From Anammoximicrobium sp032229885 (GTDB lineage: Bacteria > Planctomycetota > Planctomycetia > Pirellulales > Pirellulaceae): a DNA stretch of 24,855 nt. The stretch is from the NCBI GenBank assembly GCA_032229885.1, contig JAVYAJ010000353.1, forward strand, positions 1 through 24,855, written 5' to 3'. The stretch's first letter is position 1. Every line of letters begins with the position of its first letter. Position numbers and translations under genes: made by a program. This document shows, in pieces, positions 1 to 7,925 of this stretch. The notes beneath the pieces were generated by a model. The model made no database searches, was not told where the DNA came from, and saw only the letters and a program-made list of their open reading frames with translations.

Positions 1-5
1 AATAT

Positions 6-119
6 GGCCTTCGGCCAAAAGAGGCACGCGCGCGGCACCAGCCCTGGGGCGTTGCCCCAGGCTACGGTGATCGGAGGCCTTCGGCCAAACAGATTCTTGA
101 GTTGCGGGCGCTAGCCCGC
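6..119. repeat. Cluster of short GC-rich hairpin repeats downstream of the flotillin gene
   Basis: Four hairpins lie in about 115 bases. Two copies of GGCCTTCGGCC, each followed by AAA, are at 6-16 and 76-86. Between them is an 8-bp stem with a 3-base loop, CCTGGGGC-GTT-GCCCCAGG, at 43-61. A further stem, GCGGGC-GCTA-GCCCGC, is at 104-119 and touches the flotillin stop codon at 121-123. A related but weaker hairpin, TTGCGGGCGAAAGCCC, occurs at 20694-20709. The dense hairpins and the repeated core suggest interspersed REP-like elements that may also end transcription of the minus-strand flotillin gene. No T-tract makes any one of them a classical terminator. Confidence 0.6.
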
Positions 120-120
120 G

Positions 121-1722
121 TTAGGTTTCTGCTGTCGGCGACTCGGAGGTTGACGGACGCGTGCCATCTTGCCCATCACCATCCGCCGCGTACTTCACCA
201 GCGATTCGGGAAGTTCGACGCCGCCGATGTCCTTTAGAACCTGCAACATGGGCGGCATCGTCCGGGCCAGGCCGCCGAGGAAATCGGCGGTGGCGTTACG
301 ACCGCCGTGCCCGCCGCCATCCCAGACGACCACCTTGTCGAATTTGATGTTCGAGATCGCCTGGCTGGAGGTTTGGGCGAGGTGGTCCAGATGTTCCAGC
401 ATCAGCAGTCGAAACGCCTCTTGAGCGCCGCCACAGGCTTCGACGATTCGCTGCAAGCCTTCGCCTTTCTTGGCCAGGATTTCGTACTGGCCGCGAGCCT
501 CGGCATCCAGCTTCATGAACACCGCATCGGCTTCGGCGCGAGCCTGCAGGCGTCGAGTCTCGGCGGCCGCCTCGGCATCGACGATCAGCTTGGCCTTTTG
601 AGCCTTGGCGGGGGCTTCTAACTTGGCCCGCTGTTCCGCTTCCATCCGTTCTGCTTCGGCCAACGCCGCCTTGGCCAGGGCCCGATTCTGGATTTCCAGC
701 ACGGCGGCTTCGGCTTGGCGTTTGCGACTCTCGCCCAACTGGTAGGCTTCGGCGTTCTTGACCTGCAACGCGGCTTGAGACGCCGCGATTTTGGCTTGAG
801 CGAGGTTCTCGCCTTCGATGGCTGCCGCGTCAGCGTCGGCGACCTGGACGCGCATCTGCTGCTCGGCCTGTTTCACCTGCGATTCGCGTTCGAACGCCGC
901 TTGCTTTTCGCCGATCACCTGCTGCTTGTCCAGGGCGGCCAGATTGACCGCCTGATCGCGTTCGGCGGACCGCGTGCCGATGGCTTGCTCCTTGCGAGAC
1001 TCGGCGACCTGAATCGACTTGTCGCGCTCCGCCGCAGCCACTCGCGTTTCGCCCATACGGACGTTCTCGGCCACGTCGCCACGCGCTTTTTGGATCGCCT
1101 CGGACGCGGCTTTCTGCCCAATGGCGTCGATGTAACCGGACTCGTCGGTGATGTCCGTGATGTTCACGTTGATCAGTTGCAGACCGATCTTGTTCAGTTC
1201 CGGCTCGAGCGACAACATGATGTGCTGCAGGAACTTCTCCCGATCACGGTTGATTTCCTCGATGTGCATCGAGGCGATCACCTGACGCAGTTGTCCAAAA
1301 ATGATTTCTTCCGCCTGCTTGCGGATTTCCGACGTGCTCAAGCCGAGCAGCCGAACCGCCGCGTTTTGCATCACTTCGGGCTTGGTGTCAATCGCCACCG
1401 TGAACACGCTGGGCACGTTGACGCGGATATTCTCGGCGGACAGCGCACCTCGCAAGGGGATTTCGATCTGCACCGGCTCCAAGCTCATGTAGGCATAGTC
1501 TTGCAGCAGCGGCACGACGAAGGCGGCGCCGCCGTGGACTGTCGCCGCGGCGTGCCCTGCGCGCCCTGTCTTGCCGAAGATCACCAGCACGCGGTTGCTA
1601 GGGCACCGTTTGTACTGGCGCACCAGCAGCGTCACGATGCTGAACAGCACGACGCCTAAGCCCACCAGGATGGCGGCGATCCAGCCGGTAGGATCAGCGG
1701 CGAACAAGATCTGGTTAGACAC
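121..1722 (-). CDS. Flotillin-family (SPFH/band 7) membrane scaffold protein
   Basis: A 533-residue flotillin-like protein. Flotillins organise membrane microdomains and oligomerise at the inner membrane. A short N-terminal stretch precedes one transmembrane helix (about residues 12-35). An SPFH domain follows (about 45-230) with phrases such as EEIIFGQLRQVIASM and GLQLINVNITDITDESGYI. Then comes a very long Ala/Glu/Gln/Lys/Arg-rich coiled coil (about 230-430) and a C-terminal region containing NIKFDKVVVWDGG. The length fits the FloT/YqiK group. The GTG start at 1722 is chosen because GAGGAG lies 7 bases upstream; the open frame extends to a TTG at 1764 that has no ribosome binding site. The upstream gene on the same strand encodes an NfeD/OB-fold partner, 123 bases away, matching the common NfeD-flotillin operon. 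The gene ends against a hairpin cluster. Confidence 0.93.
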   Translation of the reverse strand: MSNQILFAADPTGWIAAILVGLGVVLFSIVTLLVRQYKRCPSNRVLVIFGKTGRAGHAAATVHGGAAFVVPLLQDYAYMSLEPVQIEIPLRGALSAENIRVNVPSVFTVAIDTKPEVMQNAAVRLLGLSTSEIRKQAEEIIFGQLRQVIASMHIEEINRDREKFLQHIMLSLEPELNKIGLQLINVNITDITDESGYIDAIGQKAASEAIQKARGDVAENVRMGETRVAAAERDKSIQVAESRKEQAIGTRSAERDQAVNLAALDKQQVIGEKQAAFERESQVKQAEQQMRVQVADADAAAIEGENLAQAKIAASQAALQVKNAEAYQLGESRKRQAEAAVLEIQNRALAKAALAEAERMEAEQRAKLEAPAKAQKAKLIVDAEAAAETRRLQARAEADAVFMKLDAEARGQYEILAKKGEGLQRIVEACGGAQEAFRLLMLEHLDHLAQTSSQAISNIKFDKVVVWDGGGHGGRNATADFLGGLARTMPPMLQVLKDIGGVELPESLVKYAADGDGQDGTRPSTSESPTAET

Positions 1723-1845
1723 GAGCCGACTCCTCAAAATGCGAAGACCTGAATACTCACGCAAACGCCCATCAGGGTTACAAACACGTGTTTTCTTCGG
1801 AGAATCGCAACTTTTTTCTTTTCATGCGGGACTATCCGCCCGTTG

Positions 1846-2517
1846 TCAGGCGACTGTCGTCTCGGATGACGTCGGTTGGGCGGGCGCGACTTCGAGCGTA
1901 TTGTCGTCTCCGACGGCCACCACGACGACGCGAGCGCCCGCGGGCAGGGTGGACGCAGCCGACGTCACGGCCTTGTATTCCATTATTCTTCCCTGCAAGC
2001 GAAGTTGGATCTTGCCCAGGCCGGATTGTTTGGCTGGAATCGGCAAGTAGACCACTCCTTCGCGACCAACGGCACGATTGATGCAAACGGTATTATCCTC
2101 ACTTAGCTGGTGCATGAGCGACATTAGCCAATGCACCAGATACATGGCGCCCACGCCGCAGGCCAGCGCAATCAGCAGTTGATTGGTCGGCGTGAGGGTG
2201 GCGGCGTCAGACGCCAGACCGCCCAGACCAAAGAACGTGAACGCCGCGACCAGCGTACGGTAACTGATTACGCCAAACAGCCACGTGGATGCGTGCGGGT
2301 GAGCCGCGGCGTGGCTGTGCGAATCGTCCGCTGTCGCGTCCACGACGAGATCGTGGGCGATGTCCGGTCCCATATCGTGGCTGAGATCCAGATCGCCGTG
2401 GCTCACATCGGTCACGTCGTGCCCTCCCAGACCGAACAGCAGGAACACGAACTGGGACAGCAGGATCGTGCCGCCCACCAACGCGCTGAAGAAGAAAATT
2501 GTGGTCATCGTGGTCAT
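1846..2517 (-). CDS. NfeD/YqiJ-like OB-fold membrane protein, flotillin partner
   Basis: A 223-residue membrane protein. A first hydrophobic helix (about residues 5-30) is followed by a His/Asp-rich hydrophilic loop (about 31-76, with phrases such as HGDLDLSHDMGPDIAHD and DSHSHAAAHPH). Two further helices lie at about 80-130, and the C-terminal region (about 145-215) has the look of the NfeD OB-fold (GREGVVYLP, GARVVVVAV). NfeD-type proteins are usually encoded beside flotillins, as in yuaF-floT and yqiJ-yqiK, and are thought to act with them in membrane microdomains. The ATG at 2517 is preferred over a TTG at 2523 because GGGGGGAGAG lies about 9 bases upstream; an ATG at 2508 is another possibility. 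The gene probably heads a two-gene operon with the flotillin. The His/Asp-rich loop is unusual and could bind metal, but that is inference. Confidence 0.82.
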   Translation of the reverse strand: MTTMTTIFFFSALVGGTILLSQFVFLLFGLGGHDVTDVSHGDLDLSHDMGPDIAHDLVVDATADDSHSHAAAHPHASTWLFGVISYRTLVAAFTFFGLGGLASDAATLTPTNQLLIALACGVGAMYLVHWLMSLMHQLSEDNTVCINRAVGREGVVYLPIPAKQSGLGKIQLRLQGRIMEYKAVTSAASTLPAGARVVVVAVGDDNTLEVAPAQPTSSETTVA

Positions 2518-3325
2518 CGTCAACTACTCTCCCCCCTCGAACGGAATCGAGCTTGTCTGCGACCCGTCCGTTCGCGGACTGTCCGTCTGGGATCTGGGCC
2601 ACCGGGCGGATTCTCGTCGAGCGTCACCCCGTTGCGCGCCAAGGGCTTGTTGAATGCGTTTCCATTCTGCCTCTGAGGTGATCGCACGGCAAACGCTCCA
2701 GAATCGTTATGTCAACGCGACTTTCCTGAAAAGACTCGGTTTCAGTCGCATCCGCTGAAATGTGGGCAGTGATGTTGCGCGGCTTGGCATTGTGTCCCCC
2801 GGGCGATTGGGTGATGCCAGATACGGTGATGTAATTGGGCGATGTAATTTTACGTGCTCGCTGACGTTCAGTGCATAGGAAGGAGTCATAGTTGCCTGAA
2901 GGAATTTTGCGCGTCTCAGAGTTCGTGCGCCAGCATCCAACAGCACTTCGCCGATCTGAGCGATTCACGTCTCGGTTGGCCGAAGGACGAGAGAACGTCG
3001 AAGGTTGGCATCAAGAAGAGCTGGTTTAACGCCGTTTGGGACGAGACCCATCGGGAGCCCATCCTTGCGGAAAAGTGACTTTGTTGTGCGCAATCGCGCT
3101 GACATGGCGCTGTGCCGCTGCGGCAGCCAATGAGACCGGTTTCGGAGGACAAAAATACGTTTGTGTACGAGCGAGTCGGCCGTGCTGATCGCCCAGCGCC
3201 GGTGGATGTCGCGTATCTGCGTCCCGCAAGATCGGCGGCGGGCGGCAATGCGGGCGATTCGAGCGCCCTACGTGCGAACGCCGGGCGTTTGTGGGATGAT
3301 GGGCCTCGCGGAAAGGAGCGCGCTG
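2518..3325. other. Gene-poor divergent intergenic region between the NfeD-like gene and the sialidase-like gene
   Basis: This 808-base stretch is clearly less GC-rich than its neighbours around 2680-3080. Short open frames exist on both strands (for example 2624-2968 minus and 2854-3078 plus), but none resembles a known family or has a convincing ribosome binding site. A 9-base direct repeat, GATGTAATT, occurs at 2828-2836 and 2841-2849 with a 13-base period. The region must contain promoters for the two divergent units. I could not assign -35/-10 boxes with confidence. Confidence 0.55.
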
Positions 3326-5011
3326 ATGAATCGTAAAGGTTGCCATATCTGGAGAATGGGCGTTGGGCGGTCAACGTTGATTTGGGGCCTGAGTTGGATT
3401 TGCGGGGTGTGGGCGGCAGTCTGTCTCGCGAGCGACGAACTGCCTTGGCACGATCTGTACCATGAGGGGTTCCGAATCGACACGTTGACCGAAGGCTGGC
3501 GATCGCCGCTGGCTTCATCGGCGCTGACGCCCGAGGGGTTGCGGATCACGGATCCGTCGACCGCTGATGGCAGCGGACGTTTCTTTCAGATGGATTGGCG
3601 AGTCGATCCCGAACAGGGGGCGATCGTCGAGGTTCGACTGCGGGTGCACTCGTGTTCGGCTCCGTGGGGCGTCGCGCTGCTGGTTGCCGATGGCGATCAC
3701 GAGGAAGGCGTGACCTTTTTTCCCCAGCAGGTTATGCTCGCCTCGGCAGGCTTGACGGCGCCGTTTGCGGCGGCGGACGGGTTCCATACGTATCGGGTTC
3801 AGATCCGTGGCAACGACATTCGTGTGTGGGCCGACGGCGCGCTGTTGATCGATGGCAGCGGCAAGTTCACACGTCCGGCCCACGCCGGACGCAATCGCGT
3901 CGGCTTTGGCTGCGGCAGTTCGCCGGCCATGGGCGACGCCGTCTGGCAACGCGTGCGATTCCAAGGCGGTTCGATCGAGTCGCCCCAGGCGGGCGAACCG
4001 CGGCTCGGCACGGTGGACATCCCCGAACTGGAGGTCCGCTTGGGCGCCACACAGACGATCGTCACGAACGTCATCTACCGCAGCCTGTTCAAATTGGCGG
4101 ACGGCACGTTGGCCGTGGGGGATCGGAGGTCTGCGGACGGAGGTCAGACGTGGGGACAGGGCGCTCCGTTGAACACAGGCGCGTATCAGTTTCCTGACGG
4201 CGAGATCATCCAACTCGGGTTCCACAGCCGGCGAACAGACCGACCCGGCTATTTCTCGATTCCGTTGATTCGCTCGACCGACAACGGCCTGACGGCTCGC
4301 GCCGAGACCTCGCTGCTGCACATTCCCGACGGCGTGGGCGGCACGGGTGACGACGGCAAAGCCTATGAGGGTCCGGTGGCCGATCATGCCATCGTTGGCC
4401 TGCGTGACGGCAGTCTGCTGGCGGCGATGTACGGTCAGTTCGCGGGCGACCGCGTACCGATTCCCACCATGCCAGCCGAGTGGAAGTGCTACAAGTATCG
4501 CACGTTCGTGCTCCACTCCACGGATCGCGGCCGGACCTGGGAATACCGGGCGACGGTCGCGTACGATCCGAATATCGGCCTGGAGAGTTTCTGTGAAGCC
4601 GACTTGCTGGCGCTGCCCAGCGGCGAAATCCTGTGCGTCATGCGAACCGGCGGCAGCGGCGGGAAGTTCACGCCGCTGTACCTAAGCCGTTCGGCCGACG
4701 ACGGCAAGACCTGGAGCGCACCACAACCGATCGCGGATCGAGGAGTCTGGCCTAACATCTGTCGGATGCGCAACGGAGTGCTGGTCTGCACCTATGGACG
4801 TCCGGGCAACTGGCTGGCGTTTAGTCTGGACGAAGGCCGGACGTGGGTTGGGCATTCGTGCTTCTATACCGGCGCCACGACCAGCTACAATTCGGTCGAG
4901 GAAATCGCCCCGGACGAGCTGTTGGTCGTGTATGATCGCCGCAAGCTCGATGCGGACGGCAATTCGCGGTCCGAGGTGGTTGGAACGCGAGTGACCGTCC
5001 GCCGCCGATAG
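3326..5011 (+). CDS. Secreted BNR-repeat sialidase-like (exo-alpha-sialidase family) protein
   Basis: A 561-residue protein with a signal-peptide-like N-terminus: a basic region, then a hydrophobic stretch at about residues 16-35 ending near LAS. A beta-rich N-terminal domain (about 45-225) looks like a laminin-G/concanavalin-like module. The C-terminal part (about 240-555) looks like a sialidase beta-propeller. Five Asp-box-like motifs S-x-D-x-G-x-T-W are visible: SADGGQTW (269), STDNGLTA (317, degenerate), STDRGRTW (398), SADDGKTW (456) and SLDEGRTW (500). The ATG at 3326 is chosen because AAAGGAG (3312-3318) lies 7 bases upstream and a signal peptide follows directly; the frame is open back to 3161 without such features. 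Many planctomycete proteins of this family act on sulfated or complex glycans or are uncharacterised, so true sialidase activity is not established. It appears monocistronic. Confidence 0.85.
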   Translation: MNRKGCHIWRMGVGRSTLIWGLSWICGVWAAVCLASDELPWHDLYHEGFRIDTLTEGWRSPLASSALTPEGLRITDPSTADGSGRFFQMDWRVDPEQGAIVEVRLRVHSCSAPWGVALLVADGDHEEGVTFFPQQVMLASAGLTAPFAAADGFHTYRVQIRGNDIRVWADGALLIDGSGKFTRPAHAGRNRVGFGCGSSPAMGDAVWQRVRFQGGSIESPQAGEPRLGTVDIPELEVRLGATQTIVTNVIYRSLFKLADGTLAVGDRRSADGGQTWGQGAPLNTGAYQFPDGEIIQLGFHSRRTDRPGYFSIPLIRSTDNGLTARAETSLLHIPDGVGGTGDDGKAYEGPVADHAIVGLRDGSLLAAMYGQFAGDRVPIPTMPAEWKCYKYRTFVLHSTDRGRTWEYRATVAYDPNIGLESFCEADLLALPSGEILCVMRTGGSGGKFTPLYLSRSADDGKTWSAPQPIADRGVWPNICRMRNGVLVCTYGRPGNWLAFSLDEGRTWVGHSCFYTGATTSYNSVEEIAPDELLVVYDRRKLDADGNSRSEVVGTRVTVRRR

Positions 5012-5222
5012 CCGGTTCGCCGATTTGCATTCGAGGCGGCGTTCCACGTGTGGGCGAACCTCTCGGGCCGCCTTCTAGATCCACCACGGTACGGTTGCCC
5101 GCGAGAGTCTGTTGTTGCGGCCCTGGCCGCCAGGCGAAATCGCCGGGGTTTCCGATGGCGTCGCCGTGCGGCGAACATCTCCATGGACGGTCGCGTAACG
5201 ACACTGGCAGGGAGCGATCGAG

Positions 5223-6707
5223 TTGAGAATCCCTTGTCTGGCGGCCGGGTTGCTGGCTTGCGTCGCGTGGCACACGCCAGCGGTCGCGGACCGTTCATCC
5301 GACGCGCCGTTGCGGTGGGCGGCGGACGCCGAGGGCGGTGCGCCGTACATCTTCAAAGATCCGGCCCGACCCGAAACGAACATCGGCTTCGAGGTCGAGC
5401 TGGCCGCGGCGCTGGCGGACGAGTTGGGCCGCGAGATCGACTTTCTTCAATACCAATTCAGCAGCCTCGTGCCGGGCTTGCTGCGTCGAGATTTCGACTT
5501 TGCCATGAACGGCATCGAGATCACGCCGGATCGGGCGCGCGTCGTGCGATTCAGCCGCCCCTATTACCGGTACACACTGCAACTGGTCGTCCGCGCCGAC
5601 GAGACACGGTTCGCGACGCTCGAGCAATGTCGAGCGATCGGCGGAACGGTGGGCACGCTCGAGGACACGGCGGCAGAACGGCTGCTGGACGAGCTGCAAG
5701 TGGATAAGAGGATCTACGACAGCCAGCTCGAGCCGTACAGCGATCTCGAGTACGGCCGGCTGGACGCCGTCCTGCTGGATCTGCCGATTGCGCTCTACTA
5801 TGCCCGTCGCAATCCGAAGCTCACCTTCATCGGGCCGGCGCTGGGTGAAGGCTACTATGCCATCGCGTTTCGGCCGCAGGACGAAGCCTTGGCAAAACAG
5901 GTGGACGATGCTTTGGAACGCGTCGCCGCCAGCGGCCGGCTGCAACAGATCTACGCCGGCTGGGGGCTGTGGAATGACGCGCAAGCCGCCTTGTTTGCGT
6001 CGGACCAGGACGACCAGATCGTACGGCGGGTCGAGGGCCGTTGGACGGTGGCCGATTATCTGCCGTTGCTGTTGCGCAGTGCCTGGGTGACGATCGAGCT
6101 GGCGGTGGTCAGTATGACGCTGGCCGTGCTGTTGGGGCTGCCGATCGCCTTGATGCGGCTGAGCGGCACGTGGCCGCTGCGGGCATTGGCCGTGCTGTAC
6201 ATCGAGTTCTTTCGCGGGATTCCCGTGTTGTTGCTGCTGTTCTTTCTGTACTATGGGCTGCCTACGTTGGGCGCACACTACGGTTTGGAGCGCTGGCTGA
6301 ACCTGTCGCCGTACCTGGCGGCGGTGTTGGGGTTCGGTTTGAACTATGCGGCTTACGAAGCCGAGATCTATCGGGCTGGGATCAGTTCGATTCCGATCGG
6401 CCAATGGGAAGCCGCCGCGTCGCTGGGCATGTCTCGCGGGCTCGCCTTTCGCCGCATCATTCTACCCCAGGCGATCCGCGTGATCCTGCCGCCCATGACG
6501 AACGACTTCATTGCCTTGTTCAAAGACACCAGTCTGGTAAGCGTGATTGCGGTGGTTGAATTGACCAAGCAATACCAGATCTTGGCGAAATCGAGCATGC
6601 GGTATCTGGAGATCGGCCTGGCGACGGCTCTGTTGTACCTGGTGATGTCCGTACCGCTGGGGCATCTGGCTCGGTTTCTCGAGCGACGCTGGGGGAAGGG
6701 GGGATGA
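5223..6707 (+). CDS. Polar amino acid ABC transporter, fused substrate-binding and permease protein
   Basis: A 494-residue fusion. An N-terminal signal sequence (about residues 1-23) leads into a family 3 solute-binding domain (about 30-260; NIGFEVELAAALADELG, FAMNGIEITPDRA, GRLDAVLLDLPIALYY). The C-terminal half (about 275-490) is a HisM/GlnP-type permease with several membrane helices and the conserved coupling segment around EAAASLGMSRGLAFRRIILPQA. Such fusions, as in lactococcal GlnP, import glutamine, glutamate or other polar amino acids; the substrate here cannot be read from sequence. The start is TTG at 5223, supported by AGGGAG at 5209-5214 with 8 bases of spacing and by the signal peptide immediately after. 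The stop codon overlaps the ATG of the ATPase gene (ATGA at 6704-6707), so the two are translationally coupled. The 211 bases upstream, after the sialidase-like gene, show nothing distinct. Confidence 0.93.
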   Translation: MRIPCLAAGLLACVAWHTPAVADRSSDAPLRWAADAEGGAPYIFKDPARPETNIGFEVELAAALADELGREIDFLQYQFSSLVPGLLRRDFDFAMNGIEITPDRARVVRFSRPYYRYTLQLVVRADETRFATLEQCRAIGGTVGTLEDTAAERLLDELQVDKRIYDSQLEPYSDLEYGRLDAVLLDLPIALYYARRNPKLTFIGPALGEGYYAIAFRPQDEALAKQVDDALERVAASGRLQQIYAGWGLWNDAQAALFASDQDDQIVRRVEGRWTVADYLPLLLRSAWVTIELAVVSMTLAVLLGLPIALMRLSGTWPLRALAVLYIEFFRGIPVLLLLFFLYYGLPTLGAHYGLERWLNLSPYLAAVLGFGLNYAAYEAEIYRAGISSIPIGQWEAAASLGMSRGLAFRRIILPQAIRVILPPMTNDFIALFKDTSLVSVIAVVELTKQYQILAKSSMRYLEIGLATALLYLVMSVPLGHLARFLERRWGKGG

Positions 6708-7459
6708 ACGAACCACTGCAGGTCGCCGTGTCGGGCGTAGTCAAGCGTTTTGGGGACCGGCCCGTGTTGGACGGCGTCGAGCTGACGCTGCGCCCGGGCG
6801 AGACGACTGCTCTGGTCGGACCCAGCGGAGGCGGCAAATCGACGCTGCTGCGATGCATCAACGGGCTGACCCGTTTCGATGCCGGCGAGATCCGTGTCGG
6901 CCCGTATCGGCTGGACGGAAGCCCGCGGCGGGCGACGCACGAAACGGTCGGACAGATCCGACGCCAGCTCGGCATGATCTTTCAGGATTTCCAACTGTTT
7001 CCGCACCTGACGGCGCTGCAAAACGTCGTCGAGGCGCCTGTCCACGTGCTGGGGGTCAGCAAACCCGACGCCCAGCGGCGAGCCATAAAACTGCTGGCCC
7101 GCGTAGGTTTGGCTGATCGGGCGGAGGCCTATCCGCGCGAACTGTCCGGAGGCCAGAAGCAACGCGTAGCCATCGCCCGCGCGCTGGCGATGGAACCGCG
7201 AGGCCTGTTGTGCGACGAGATCACCAGCGCGCTGGATCCCGAGTTGAAGCACGAGGTGCTCAACGTGCTGGAGGATCTCCGCCGAGACGGCCTGACCTTG
7301 GTCGTCGTAACGCACGAGTTGGGATTCGCGCGACGGACGGCCGATCGAATCGTCGTGCTGGCCAGCGGCCGCGTGATCGAGCAAGGCTCGCCCGAACAGG
7401 TCTTCGAGCGTCCTCAGACCGAATGTGCCCAGCGTTTCTTTCGTCAGATGCTGACATAA
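6704..7459 (+). CDS. Polar amino acid ABC transporter ATP-binding protein (GlnQ/HisP-like)
   Basis: A 251-residue ABC ATPase, the usual length for the amino acid importer group. Walker A is GPSGGGKST (residues 39-47), the Q-loop is MIFQDFQLFPHLT (from about 91), the signature is LSGGQKQR (147-154), Walker B is GLLCDE (167-172) followed by ITSALDPE, and the switch histidine is in VVTHE (H204). The family usually has DEPTSALDPE; here Ile replaces Pro, a mild deviation. It powers uptake by the upstream fused binding-protein/permease, with which it shares an ATGA overlap. The gene ends at 7459 and no further transporter component follows, so the importer is a complete two-gene unit. Confidence 0.96.
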   Translation: MNEPLQVAVSGVVKRFGDRPVLDGVELTLRPGETTALVGPSGGGKSTLLRCINGLTRFDAGEIRVGPYRLDGSPRRATHETVGQIRRQLGMIFQDFQLFPHLTALQNVVEAPVHVLGVSKPDAQRRAIKLLARVGLADRAEAYPRELSGGQKQRVAIARALAMEPRGLLCDEITSALDPELKHEVLNVLEDLRRDGLTLVVVTHELGFARRTADRIVVLASGRVIEQGSPEQVFERPQTECAQRFFRQMLT

Positions 7460-7925
7460 GCGGTCATCGCGATGGCCGTCGCCATAGAAATGGCCGTCGC
7501 GACACAAATCGGACCCGTCCGCACGAGTCCAGCACGGCCGCGCGGGCGGAGGCGGTCGCACTCCTCTGGGATTCGCGTGGCGCGCGTACGGCGCGAGGAA
7601 ACTCGCCCCATCGGCCATCCGTCGCGGCCGCCCCAGAGATCCACCGCCCACGACGGAGTGCGGCCCGGCGGGGGTGTGTCATCGCGGAACATTTTTACGA
7701 AAAAACCGCCCGCAGGCGGTGTACTCGATTGCGGTCGACCCGGACCGGGCCGCACAAGATTTACCAACGACCGGCTCGGTCCGGCTTCGCTGTGCCGGTC
7801 CGGCCCTTCCCGCGGTCGGTCTGGCGCGCACGTCGTCCTGCGCCGCGCTGCGCACCGGACGCGCATCGGTCGCCGTTCGCGCGCCCGCTCGGCGAGCGAC
7901 TCACGAAACGGCGATCCGAGGCGAT
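7460..7925. other. Non-coding stretch between the ABC transporter and the scpB acidic tail
   Basis: This 466-base region separates two convergent units. I see no recognisable gene: the plus-strand frames here translate to Arg/Pro/Ser-rich strings without family features. It contains an 11-base direct repeat, ATGGCCGTCGC, at 7472-7482 and 7490-7500, just after the ATPase gene. It also contains a minus-strand hairpin-plus-T terminator at 7700-7720. Much of the rest is CG-rich and low in complexity. Confidence 0.55.
7700..7720 (-). terminator. Intrinsic terminator downstream of scpB
   Basis: On the minus strand ACCGCC-TGCG-GGCGGT forms a 6-bp stem with a 4-base loop (7720 down to 7705), followed directly by a run of T at 7705-7700. 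This is the classical rho-independent layout for transcription arriving from the minus-strand scpB gene, whose stop is about 200 bases upstream of it. Confidence 0.65.

Noticed and set aside
715..1659. Plus-strand frame of 314 codons opposite the flotillin gene
   Set aside because: Shadow of the flotillin coiled coil, with no recognisable domain and no ribosome binding site; the minus-strand gene is secure.
2624..2968. Minus-strand frame of 114 codons in the gene-poor region, and a plus-strand frame at 2854-3078
   Set aside because: Neither resembles a known family, each lacks a good ribosome binding site, and they overlap each other on opposite strands.
3161..3325. N-terminal extension of the sialidase-like frame
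   Set aside because: The extension is basic and Cys/Arg-rich without a ribosome binding site, whereas the ATG at 3326 has AAAGGAG and a signal peptide directly after it.
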